A stretch of DNA of 6,788 nucleotides from Brevibacillus_F sp035644815 (GCA_035644815.1 DASQNU010000223.1:1-6788); one strand, 5' to 3'; shown: positions 1 to 6,030, numbered from the stretch's first letter. A program made the numbers and translations. The notes: generated by a model not told the origin, from the sequence alone.

Positions 1-23
1 TCTTCCATCATCTCTTCACTCAT
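1..23 (-). CDS. Start of a downstream gene, probably DUF1292/UPF0473 (YrzB-like), cut by window edge
   Basis: An ATG at 23-21 opens a frame reading M-S-E-E-M-M-E before the window ends. A Shine-Dalgarno GAGGTGA (34-28) is placed correctly ahead of it and overlaps the last codons and the TGA stop of ruvX, so the two genes are tightly coupled with only 4 bases between stop and start. The product cannot be read from seven residues. The assignment rests on position: in Bacilli the gene after alaS-ireB-ruvX is normally a small acidic DUF1292 protein of unknown function, and an acidic N-terminus fits. A different small gene is possible. Confidence 0.55.
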
Positions 24-27
24 GGAA

Positions 28-441
28 TCACCTCGATCTCGCGTCCAGATAACCCTGCAGGATTAACACAGCCGCCATTTTATCAATTACTTTCTTTCTT
101 TTTTGCCTGCTCACATCTGCTGCTATCAGCATCTTCTGGGCGGCCATCGTGGTTAATCGCTCATCCCATAAATGGACGGGAAGCGATGTGCGAGCGGCGA
201 CCTTTTCCGCAAATGCTTTGCAGATTTCTCCGCTGGGACCAATCGTACCGTTCATGTTTTTCGGCAAGCCGACGACAATCTCGGTGATCTGGTACTCTTG
301 GATCAATGCTTGCAGGCGGGTGAAATCTTTTTCGTTGGACTGACGTTGGATGGTTTCCACACCTTGTGCGGTCCAGCCCATTTCGTCGCTGACCGCCACT
401 CCAATCGTCCGTTCCCCGACATCAAGACCCATTATCCGCAT
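28..441 (-). CDS. ruvX: RuvX/YqgF family RNase H-like nuclease, putative pre-16S rRNA processing enzyme
   Basis: A 137-residue protein, the usual length for YqgF/RuvX. The RNase H-like fold signatures are all present: the N-terminal strand GLDVGERTIGVAVSD (residues 5-19) with catalytic Asp7, the VVGLPKNMNGT block (56-66), the DERLTT motif (93-98) with the acidic pair Asp93/Glu94, and the C-terminal D-K-M-A-A-VLILQ helix (120-129) with Asp120. In E. coli the family member is linked to 5' maturation of 16S rRNA; its older name comes from resemblance to Holliday junction resolvases. Start ATG at 441-439 has AGGAG (453-449) seven bases upstream. It lies 22 bases after ireB and is followed at once by the next gene, so it is part of the alaS operon. 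The protein looks intact and active. Confidence 0.96.
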   Translation of the reverse strand: MRIMGLDVGERTIGVAVSDEMGWTAQGVETIQRQSNEKDFTRLQALIQEYQITEIVVGLPKNMNGTIGPSGEICKAFAEKVAARTSLPVHLWDERLTTMAAQKMLIAADVSRQKRKKVIDKMAAVLILQGYLDARSR

Positions 442-463
442 GCTGTCACTCCTGTACTATCTT

Positions 464-724
464 TCAGCGATTCTGTGACAAATATACCTTTACCAGTTCT
501 TCCAGCAGTCGATCGCGTTCAATTTTTCCGATCAGGCTGCGTGCATTATTGTGGCGTGGAATAAAAGCAGGATCACCTGAAAGCAAATAACCGACAATTT
601 GGGTGATGGGATTGTACCCCTTATCCTGGAGCGCATTGTATACCTCTGTCAGGGTTTCCCGCACTTCTGACTCGCTGGTCTCGTTGGGTACCGTGTACTT
701 CATGGTATTGTCCATGGAATTCAT
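464..724 (-). CDS. ireB: IreB family regulatory phosphoprotein (UPF0297, YrzL-like)
   Basis: A small cytosolic protein of 86 residues, matching the UPF0297/IreB family in length and in its most conserved stretch, GYNPITQIVGYLL followed by SGDPAFIPRHNNAR (residues 36-62). In Enterococcus faecalis, IreB is phosphorylated by the PASTA-domain kinase IreK on N-terminal threonines 4 and 7 and negatively affects cephalosporin resistance. Here a threonine is present at residue 7 but residue 4 is Met. I chose the ATG at 724-722 because GAGGTG (736-731) sits about eight bases upstream and the resulting N-terminus M-N-S-M-D-N-T-M-K-Y matches the family. The frame stays open to a GTG at 733, but that codon lies inside the Shine-Dalgarno. 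It lies 133 bases downstream of alaS and 22 bases before ruvX, the standard Bacilli order. Confidence 0.93.
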   Translation of the reverse strand: MNSMDNTMKYTVPNETSESEVRETLTEVYNALQDKGYNPITQIVGYLLSGDPAFIPRHNNARSLIGKIERDRLLEELVKVYLSQNR

Positions 725-789
725 TACCAACACCTCGATTCACCATACAGAAAGGGAGTTCCTTCCTGGTATCATTCTCTATCAAGTTT

Positions 790-812
790 ATTCGCCTTCT
801 AAGGAGGCAAAT
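790..812. repeat. 23-bp imperfect palindrome in the alaS-ireB gap
   Basis: The 133-base gap between alaS and ireB holds no ORF. It contains a dyad of the form ATTyGCCTyCTwAGrAGGCrAAT. As minus-strand RNA it folds into an 8-bp stem (one G-U pair) with a 7-base loop. Neither strand has a U-run after it, so it is not an intrinsic terminator. It could be an operator, an RNA processing or stability hairpin, or nothing functional. I recognise no convincing sigma-A promoter around it, so ireB and ruvX are most simply read through from alaS. Confidence 0.5.
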
Positions 813-857
813 CCTTGTTTTTCCACAACATTTTTCTTTTCTAACTGTTTTTCGACA

Positions 858-3506
858 TTACTTGGCTGCCGTTTGGGTTTGCACCAAGTCTGTCACCAGT
901 TCGAGGGCTTCTGCCAGCTTGGCAGGATCCTTGCCGCCCGCCTGTGCCATGTCTGGACGACCGCCGCCGCCACCGCCGCAACGGGTAGCTACTTCTTTGA
1001 TGATCTTCCCTGCATGGAACCCTTGATCCATCAGATCTTTGGTTACCCCTGCCACCAGGTTTACTTTGTCGCCCTCTACCGCTCCCAATACGATGACAGC
1101 GGAGCCCAGCTTGTTTTTCAGCTCATCCACCATGCCGCGCAAGCTGTCCATATCGACTGCAGACACGCGTGTTGCCAGGACATTTACGCCGTCAATCTGC
1201 TTGATTTGCTCAGTGAGGGAAGCAGCTTCGATATTGCCTAACTTGCTGCGAAGCGATTCATTTTCGCGCTGCACATCTTTCAGCTGCTGCTGCAGTGCTT
1301 CCACACGAGCCGGCGTTTCGGACAAGAGTGGAGATTTGATCACGCCTGCCACTTCACGGAGTGTTTGCAGCTGTGCATTCAGATATTGATAAGCACCACG
1401 GCCTGTGACCGCTTCAATGCGGCGTGTTCCGGCACCAATCCCGCCTTCGCTGACGATCTTGAACAAGCCGATCTCAGCTGTATTGGCAACATGGCAGCCA
1501 CCGCACAGCTCCAGGCTGTATTCGCCCACTTGTACGACACGGACCACATCTCCGTATTTTTCACCGAACAAGGCCATCGCGCCCATTGCTTTCGCTTCAG
1601 CCAAAGACTTGTTCATGATGTTCACGCCGATGTTTTCCCATACCTTCTGGTTGACGATTGCTTCAATTTGATTCAACTCTTCCGGAGTGATCGAGCTGAT
1701 ATGGGTAAAGTCAAAGCGCAGACGCTCCGGTGCTACCAGAGAACCAGCCTGATTGACGTGTGTGCCCAATACGTCTTTCAACGCTTGATGCAGCAAGTGG
1801 GTCGCTGTATGGTTTTTCACAATATCCAGTCGCGCTTCCCGGTTTACTTCCGCACGGATGGAAGCACCCACACGCAACGTGCCGGCCTCAACAACTGCCG
1901 CGTGTACATGTTGGCCCATCGGCGCTTTTTGTACATCGGTTACACGGACTTTTACTTCATCCGAAATCAAGTAGCCTTCATCATTGATCTGACCGCCGCT
2001 TTCTGCGTAGAAAGGGGTCCGCTCCAATACGAACTGGATGGTTTGTCCCTCTTCCGCCGATTCAACCAGCTGGTTGTTTGTAATGATGGCTGCCACTTTG
2101 GTATTCACTACCAATTCATTATACCCAACAAACTCACTCTTAACCGTTAGCTCGCTCAATACGCCACCTTGTGTCTGCATGCTGTCCACTTCCTGGCGGG
2201 CAGCACGCGCACGTTCACGCTGCTCTTCCATCGCTTGCTCAAAGCCTTCACGATCAACGGTCAATCCATGCTCGAGCGCGAAGTCTTCGGTCAGGTCGAT
2301 CGGGAAGCCATACGTATCATACAGCTTGAAGGAATCGGCACCGGACAGTTGTGTTTGGTTTGCTGCTTTCGTAGCTTCCACCATTTGCGCAAGAATGGCA
2401 AGACCGTCATTCAATGTTTCGTGGAAACGCTCTTCTTCACCGCGAATGACTTTTTCGATGAACGCTCTCTTCTCGACTACTTCCGGATAGAATTCGCCCA
2501 TCATATCTCCGACTGTCTTCGTCAGGGTATACAGGAACGGTTTTTCAATTCCGAGCATTTTGCCCATGCGCACAGCACGGCGCAATAGACGGCGAATGAC
2601 ATATCCGCGACCTTCATTGGACGGTAATGCGCCGTCACCGATTGCAAACACTACCGTACGGGTATGGTCCGCAATTACCTTCAATGCAACGTCCATTTCT
2701 GGATTGGATTTATAGGCTACACCAGAGATACGGCTGGTTTCTTCAATCAAAGGGAACAACAGGTCGGTTTCGTAGTTGTTGTCCACTCCTTGCAGAATGG
2801 AAGCGAGACGCTCCAAGCCAGCACCGGTATCAATGTTTTTCTTCGGCAGCGGCGTGTAGGTGCCATCCGGATTGTGGTTGAATTGGGAGAATACCAGATT
2901 CCATACTTCCAGATAGCGTTCATTTTCCCCGCCTGGATACAGCTCTGGATCATTCTGATCGTTGCCAAATGCTTCTCCGCGATCGAAGAAGATCTCGGTA
3001 TTCGGGCCGCTTGGACCCTCCCCGATGTCCCAGAAGTTTCCTTCCAGACGGATGATGCGCTCAGCAGGAATACCGATCTTTTTGTTCCAGTATTCAAACG
3101 CTTCCTCATCTTCAGGATGGATGGTGACAGAGAGCTTCTCCGGATCGAAGCCGATCCACTCAGGGCTCGTCAGGAATTCCCATGCCCACTCGATTGCTTC
3201 TTCTTTGAAATAGTCGCCGATGGAAAAGTTTCCGAGCATTTCAAAGAAGGTATGGTGACGTGCGGTACGCCCTACATTCTCAATATCATTGGTGCGAATC
3301 GATTTTTGTGAATTGGTGATCCGCGGATTATCCGGAATAATCCGTCCGTCAAAGTATTTCTTCAACGTAGCTACACCGCTGTTGATCCACAAAAGGGAAG
3401 GATCGTCATGCGGAATCAGCGATGCACTTGGTTCCACGTGGTGACCTTTGCTGACAAAGAAATCGAGAAACATTTTACGGATCTGATTGCCTGTAAGTTT
3501 CTTCAA
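858..3506 (-). CDS. alaS: Alanyl-tRNA synthetase, full length
   Basis: An 882-residue class II aminoacyl-tRNA synthetase that charges tRNA-Ala in the cytosol, of normal bacterial length with all domains. The catalytic core occupies about residues 1-240, with the motif 1 region near 12-52, ARHHTFFEMLGNFSIGDYF at 82-100 (motif 2) and DTGAGLERLASILQG at 226-240 (motif 3). A tRNA-recognition region follows to about 450. The editing domain carries the zinc-site HTATH (566-570) and C-G-G-C-H (668-672), which clears mischarged Ser/Gly. A coiled-coil-like linker (711-765) leads to the C-Ala domain with the glycine-rich CGGGGGGRPDMAQAGG (843-858). The start is TTG at 3506-3504, preceded nine bases upstream by a strong AAGGAGGA; no better ATG is in range. 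It is first gene of the operon with ireB and ruvX and is controlled by the T-box leader upstream. Confidence 0.98.
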   Translation of the reverse strand: MKKLTGNQIRKMFLDFFVSKGHHVEPSASLIPHDDPSLLWINSGVATLKKYFDGRIIPDNPRITNSQKSIRTNDIENVGRTARHHTFFEMLGNFSIGDYFKEEAIEWAWEFLTSPEWIGFDPEKLSVTIHPEDEEAFEYWNKKIGIPAERIIRLEGNFWDIGEGPSGPNTEIFFDRGEAFGNDQNDPELYPGGENERYLEVWNLVFSQFNHNPDGTYTPLPKKNIDTGAGLERLASILQGVDNNYETDLLFPLIEETSRISGVAYKSNPEMDVALKVIADHTRTVVFAIGDGALPSNEGRGYVIRRLLRRAVRMGKMLGIEKPFLYTLTKTVGDMMGEFYPEVVEKRAFIEKVIRGEEERFHETLNDGLAILAQMVEATKAANQTQLSGADSFKLYDTYGFPIDLTEDFALEHGLTVDREGFEQAMEEQRERARAARQEVDSMQTQGGVLSELTVKSEFVGYNELVVNTKVAAIITNNQLVESAEEGQTIQFVLERTPFYAESGGQINDEGYLISDEVKVRVTDVQKAPMGQHVHAAVVEAGTLRVGASIRAEVNREARLDIVKNHTATHLLHQALKDVLGTHVNQAGSLVAPERLRFDFTHISSITPEELNQIEAIVNQKVWENIGVNIMNKSLAEAKAMGAMALFGEKYGDVVRVVQVGEYSLELCGGCHVANTAEIGLFKIVSEGGIGAGTRRIEAVTGRGAYQYLNAQLQTLREVAGVIKSPLLSETPARVEALQQQLKDVQRENESLRSKLGNIEAASLTEQIKQIDGVNVLATRVSAVDMDSLRGMVDELKNKLGSAVIVLGAVEGDKVNLVAGVTKDLMDQGFHAGKIIKEVATRCGGGGGGRPDMAQAGGKDPAKLAEALELVTDLVQTQTAAK

Positions 3507-3535
3507 GGTATGAATCCTCCTTATATAATAGTAAA

Positions 3536-3577
3536 GAAAACTTGGCTACACCATTGGCGGAGCCCTAGTTGCCTTTA
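3536..3577 (-). repeat. Dispersed hairpin repeat, copy 1 (alaS 5' leader)
   Basis: On the plus strand this stretch begins GAAAACTTGGCT and ends near TTGCCTTTA. It is a clear relative of 6031-6072, with most positions identical over about 42 bases. The core 3544-3564 is a hairpin with 9-base arms and an ATT loop. As minus-strand RNA, eight of nine positions pair (one is G-U, one C-U mismatch), but only seven pair in plus-strand RNA. This suggests the structure matters in the alaS transcript. It lies about 22 bases upstream of the alaS Shine-Dalgarno and is followed in that direction by a loose U-rich stretch, so it resembles a weak terminator or leader hairpin. Confidence 0.6.
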
Positions 3578-3578
3578 T

Positions 3579-3612
3579 GTCTATTAGCATTTTGGTGAAA
3601 ATTCTAATAGAC
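3579..3612. repeat. 34-bp nearly perfect inverted repeat in alaS leader
   Basis: The arms are GTCTATTAG and CTAATAGAC (9 bp), then a single C/T mismatch, then ATTTT/AAAAT (5 bp) around a 4-base GGTG loop. It begins one base after the T-run of the T-box terminator and precedes the dispersed repeat. No U-run follows it on either strand, so it is not a terminator. It would form a stable, AU-rich stem in any alaS mRNA that reads through the T-box. Its function is unknown; an mRNA-stabilising 5' hairpin, a processing site or a mobile-element scar are all possible. Confidence 0.6.
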
Positions 3613-3613
3613 G

Positions 3614-3647
3614 AAAAAAAGCCCCCATCCCCTCAGGGACGAGAACT
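3614..3647 (-). terminator. T-box intrinsic terminator
   Basis: In minus-strand RNA the arms AGUUCUCGUCCC (3647-3636) and GGGAUGGGGGCU (3631-3620) form a 12-bp stem with several G-U pairs and a UGAG loop, followed by a seven-base U-run (3620-3614). The competing antiterminator pairs CGAG (3660-3657) with CUCG (3643-3640), and AGGG of the T-box (3672-3669) with CCCU (3638-3635), which removes the 5' arm of the terminator. Confidence 0.9.
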
Positions 3648-3876
3648 TATCATGAACTCGCGGTACCACCCTGCTTACAAAATGAAATTCCCTACCTATC
3701 GGGAACGGCATCTGTCGCTTTCATGACGATAACGGTGTCGACCGCCGGTTTTTGCCCGGTCTCCGGAATAGCTTTCGGTTCCTCTTCTTCTGGTCATTCT
3801 CTCAACCTAGGAATAACCTCTCTGTAGAAGGGCTGAAACGTACTCGTTCCTTCATAGATCCATTTTCTTGCATTCT
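3614..3876 (-). promoter_or_regulatory. T-box riboswitch leader of alaS, alanine specific
   Basis: The diagnostic T-box sequence AGGGUGGUACCGCG is at 3672-3659 on the minus strand. Stem I is recognisable: GGAA (3850-3847) pairs with UUCC (3768-3765), the AGUA of the specifier-loop motif is at 3844-3841, and an AGAGAG element is at 3823-3818. In the specifier loop, just before UUCC, the triplet GCU (3772-3770) followed by A (3769) is an alanine codon, which agrees with the gene downstream. Uncharged tRNA-Ala should pair with the specifier and the UGGU bulge of the antiterminator and allow transcription into alaS-ireB-ruvX. Charged tRNA should let the terminator form. The leader extends from about the predicted transcription start to the terminator. 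Confidence 0.93.
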
Positions 3877-3882
3877 GTCCGT

Positions 3883-3912
3883 ATTATAAGTTTTTTCGAG
3901 AGCCTGTGTCAA
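3883..3912 (-). promoter_or_regulatory. Sigma-A promoter of the alaS operon
   Basis: A consensus TTGACA (3912-3907) and a consensus TATAAT (3888-3883) are separated by 18 bases on the minus strand, placing the start of transcription near 3876, at the head of the T-box leader. The -35 box contains the TGA stop codon (3911-3909) of the upstream membrane protein gene, so the two features share bases. Confidence 0.88.
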
Positions 3913-4973
3913 CTTTCGTGGTACAAAAGCGCTATGCGGCTAATAATCACTTTGCAGGCAGCTAGAATCGGCACTGCTAAGATCATGCCCAGAATCCCTC
4001 CCATCACTTCGCCTGCCAATAGCGCCATGATGATCATGAGCGGATGCAGGTGCAAAGAACGGCCAACGATGTTAGGCGAAAGGATATTGCCTTCCAGCAT
4101 CTGAATCGTGACGTTGACAACCACGACGAGAAGCACCATTTTCGTAGAGATCGTCAGGGCAACGACCAACGCAGGAGCAGCTCCAATCAACGGTCCAACG
4201 TACGGAATGATATTGGTCAGGCAGACAAACGAAGCTAAAACGAACGGGTAAGGCATATCAATAAACCAGTAACCGAGATAAGCTAGCAAGCCCACTATCA
4301 GGGCAACAATCATTTGACCATGTATGTATTTTCCCAATGAATCATTGACATCCTTTAGGATCATCAGCGTCTGTTTGCGATATTTTGCGGGCAGAAGTGC
4401 CATGCCGGTCTGTTGGACGTCTTTCATGTCTTTTAATAGATAGAAAGCAATAAACGGAACGACCGCATAGGCTAACAGCTTGTCAACCATACTGCGTGCA
4501 CTATTAATGAAAGAGCTGATTCCCTGCGCCATTTTTTCCTGCGATTGAATGATGACGCGATCCACACCAATAGAGATGCTGTCCGGCAGGAAATACTTAT
4601 GTGCTTCCCATTCTTGCATCCAGGCATCATACCATTTCGTCAGGCGCGGCAGGTCATCCGATAGCTCTACCATCTGTCTGGCGAAAATCGGAATGGCATT
4701 CATCAAGCCGATCGTCACCACCAAGATAAATAAAACATATATCAAAAGAACAGCAATCATTCGGGGAACTCTTCGCCTTTCCAGTGCTTGGACTACGGGC
4801 AGCAGCAAATAAGCGATGACGAGGCCAACAAAAAAGGGGACAACCATCTCGCCCAATAAATGGAAGATTTTCATAAGCAGAGGACGTAACATCCAGAGAA
4901 GATTGACGATCACCAAAAAGAGAATTGCGTAGACCAAAGAACTGAATAAGCGGTTTCGCCATGGCTCATTCAC
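3909..4973 (-). CDS. AI-2E family transporter-like membrane protein (YrrI-like)
   Basis: A 354-residue polytopic membrane protein, normal length for the AI-2E (UPF0118/PerM/TqsA) family. Hydrophobic segments appear near residues 11-33, 41-63, 71-96, 164-181, 220-238, 242-272, 277-294 and 311-346, with a long soluble stretch at about 100-160, the usual layout. Family hallmarks are IPYVGPLIGAAPA (256-268) and the C-terminal run GNILSPNIVGRSLHLHPL then GGILGMILAVP (295-335). Members are proposed exporters of AI-2 or of ions; the substrate here cannot be read from sequence. The start is GTG at 4973-4971, with a poly-G Shine-Dalgarno AGGGGGGGAG (4990-4981) seven bases upstream. It precedes alaS on the same strand, as I recall for B. 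subtilis yrrI, and its stop lies in the alaS -35 box. No terminator separates it from the T-box. Confidence 0.9.
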   Translation of the reverse strand: MNEPWRNRLFSSLVYAILFLVIVNLLWMLRPLLMKIFHLLGEMVVPFFVGLVIAYLLLPVVQALERRRVPRMIAVLLIYVLFILVVTIGLMNAIPIFARQMVELSDDLPRLTKWYDAWMQEWEAHKYFLPDSISIGVDRVIIQSQEKMAQGISSFINSARSMVDKLLAYAVVPFIAFYLLKDMKDVQQTGMALLPAKYRKQTLMILKDVNDSLGKYIHGQMIVALIVGLLAYLGYWFIDMPYPFVLASFVCLTNIIPYVGPLIGAAPALVVALTISTKMVLLVVVVNVTIQMLEGNILSPNIVGRSLHLHPLMIIMALLAGEVMGGILGMILAVPILAACKVIISRIALLYHES

Positions 4974-5041
4974 AGTCTGTCTCCCCCCCTGTTTGGCTAC
5001 TCCTATTAGATTGTACTTCGGTCAGAGGAAACATGTATCTC

Positions 5042-5071
5042 TTGACACTTTTCTTCTTCGTGAGTTAAAAT
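5042..5071 (+). promoter_or_regulatory. Sigma-A promoter of the riboswitch-terC unit
   Basis: A consensus TTGACA (5042-5047) is followed after 18 bases by TAAAAT (5066-5071), five of six matches to TATAAT. Transcription would start near 5078, about 15 bases before the riboswitch core. TTAAAA at 5065-5070 with a 17-base spacer is the alternative reading of the -10 box. Confidence 0.8.
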
Positions 5072-5090
5072 TAATTCAGTAATTGGATAC

Positions 5091-5209
5091 ACCCAAAGGG
5101 GAGTAGCTGGACAACAAACGTCGTCATTACGGGATTTTACCATCCCCGGCTTTGTTGGCAACCTTGTGTTGTAAGCAAGACCTTTGCCGCATTTGGTGAA
5201 GGTCTTTTT
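5091..5209 (+). promoter_or_regulatory. yybP-ykoY manganese riboswitch with overlapping terminator
   Basis: The conserved blocks of this class are present in order: CAAAGGGGAGTAGC (5094-5107), TCGTCATTACGGG (5121-5133), CCCCGGCTTTGTTGGCAA (about 5144-5161) and GTAAGCAAGACCTTTGCC (5171-5188). The class binds Mn2+ and usually turns expression on. Here CAAAGG (5094-5099) is complementary to CCTTTG (5181-5186), the closing helix P1. The same 5181-5186 strand is also the 5' arm of the terminator at 5177-5209. Metal binding should therefore stabilise P1, break that terminator and allow read-through into the TerC gene. Both the motif and the downstream gene family fit this assignment. Confidence 0.93.
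5177..5209 (+). terminator. Riboswitch terminator 1
   Basis: AAGACCTTTGCC (5177-5188) pairs with GGTGAAGGTCTT (5195-5206) as a 12-bp hairpin with two G-U pairs and a 6-base loop, followed by a T-run (5205-5209). Its 5' arm is the aptamer's switching strand. Confidence 0.85.
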
Positions 5210-5216
5210 CTGTTTG

Positions 5217-5253
5217 AAAACGGCCTTTGCTCGTCTGCAAAGGTCGTTTTTTT
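5217..5253 (+). terminator. Second intrinsic terminator ahead of terC
   Basis: CGGCCTTTGC (5221-5230) pairs with GCAAAGGTCG (5237-5246) as a 10-bp stem with one G-U and a 6-base loop, flanked by AAAA (5217-5220) and seven T (5247-5253). It lies eight bases after terminator 1 and still upstream of the coding start at 5317. Its arms closely resemble those of terminator 1, and alternative pairings between the two are possible (see findings). Confidence 0.88.
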
Positions 5254-5316
5254 CTGGCTAAGCTCGAATAAGCTGTATCCGGGAAAACCACAGATAGAAA
5301 GGATAGGTGAGGGGAA

Positions 5317-6021
5317 ATGGAAATTTTATTGACACCGGCGTTTTGGTCTTCCTTGTTAGCTATTATTATGATTGATCTCATCCTCGCAGGAGACAACGCC
5401 ATTGTAATCGGTCTTGCCGCACGCAAGCTTCCCAAGGAACAGCAAAAGAAAGCCGTAATCTGGGGAACCGTGGGGGCCGTCGTCATTCGTGCCGTGGCAA
5501 CGCTTGTCGTGGTATGGCTCTTGAAAATCCCTGGTTTGCTATTGGTCGGCGGACTGATGCTGATTTGGATCGCTTACAAGCTGCTTGTGGATCATAAAGA
5601 AGAAGAAAACGTCAAAGCGGGAGACAGTCTTTGGGCTGCCATCCGCACCATCATTATCGCGGATGCAGCGATGGGATTGGATAACGTTATCGCCGTCGCG
5701 GGTGCAGCACATGGAGATTTCCTGCTTGTTGTCATCGGCCTTTTGATTAGCGTGCCAATCATGGTCTGGGGAAGCACCTTGATTCTGAAAGTTATGGAGC
5801 GTTTCCCAATCGTTATTTACTTTGGTTCCGGGGTATTGGCTTGGACCGCAACTCACATGTTGATTAAAGAACCATTGATTCATTCGTACTTTGTCGGCAG
5901 ACCGTTTTTGGAATGGGGAGTCATCATCAGCGTGATTGCAGCTGTGCTGATCTTGGGCCGCCTCGCCAACTCTCATCGTCCTGAGCCGAAAAAGGAAATC
6001 GATATCGTCGAACAATCTTAA
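5317..6021 (+). CDS. TerC family membrane protein, YjbE type, manganese riboswitch controlled
   Basis: A 234-residue integral membrane protein of the TerC family. It shows the two family half-repeats, each with an acidic/Asn metal-site motif inside a membrane helix: IDLILAGDNAIVIGLAA (19-35) and ADAAMGLDNVIAVAGA (115-130). The key residues are Asp20, Asp26, Asn27 and Asp116, Asp122, Asn123. Hydrophobic segments lie near 9-35, 49-69, 73-91, 111-131, 135-159, 165-182 and 199-216, with a charged tail. Length and the WGSTLILK (151-158) and RFPIVIYFG (162-170) blocks resemble the YjbE branch more than the longer YkoY branch, from memory. TerC proteins in B. subtilis are connected with Mn2+ efflux and with metal loading of secreted enzymes. 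The ATG at 5317 has AGGTGAGGGG (5305-5314) upstream. It is a single-gene unit between its own riboswitch and terminators, on the strand opposite all its neighbours. Confidence 0.92.
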   Translation: MEILLTPAFWSSLLAIIMIDLILAGDNAIVIGLAARKLPKEQQKKAVIWGTVGAVVIRAVATLVVVWLLKIPGLLLVGGLMLIWIAYKLLVDHKEEENVKAGDSLWAAIRTIIIADAAMGLDNVIAVAGAAHGDFLLVVIGLLISVPIMVWGSTLILKVMERFPIVIYFGSGVLAWTATHMLIKEPLIHSYFVGRPFLEWGVIISVIAAVLILGRLANSHRPEPKKEIDIVEQS

Positions 6022-6030
6022 TGTAATTAG

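Noticed and set aside
734..857. Separate promoter for ireB-ruvX
   Set aside because: Candidate boxes such as TTGCCT or TTAGAA have no matching -10 at a proper distance, and read-through from alaS is simpler.
603..1241. 212-residue plus-strand open frame opposite ireB and alaS
   Set aside because: It runs antisense to two conserved genes, its product is Cys/His-rich without recognisable domains, and no ribosome binding site supports it. The same holds for the other long plus-strand frames inside 1039-3311.
3579..3612. 34-bp inverted repeat as the end of an insertion sequence
   Set aside because: The arms are adjacent around a 4-base loop, there is no transposase or second end, and no target-site duplication is evident. 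It was kept only as an inverted repeat.
5005..5038. Possible minus-strand promoter for the AI-2E-type gene (TACAAT at 5015-5010)
   Set aside because: The -10-like box is acceptable but no credible -35 box lies 16-18 bases upstream; not strong enough to list as a feature.
5127..5486. 119-residue minus-strand open frame across the riboswitch and the terC start
   Set aside because: It overlaps the riboswitch, both terminators and the conserved 5' part of terC; this is an antisense shadow.
5539..6015. 158-residue minus-strand open frame opposite terC
   Set aside because: It is fully antisense to a conserved membrane protein, and its His/Asp/Gln-rich product is what the reverse reading of hydrophobic codons gives.
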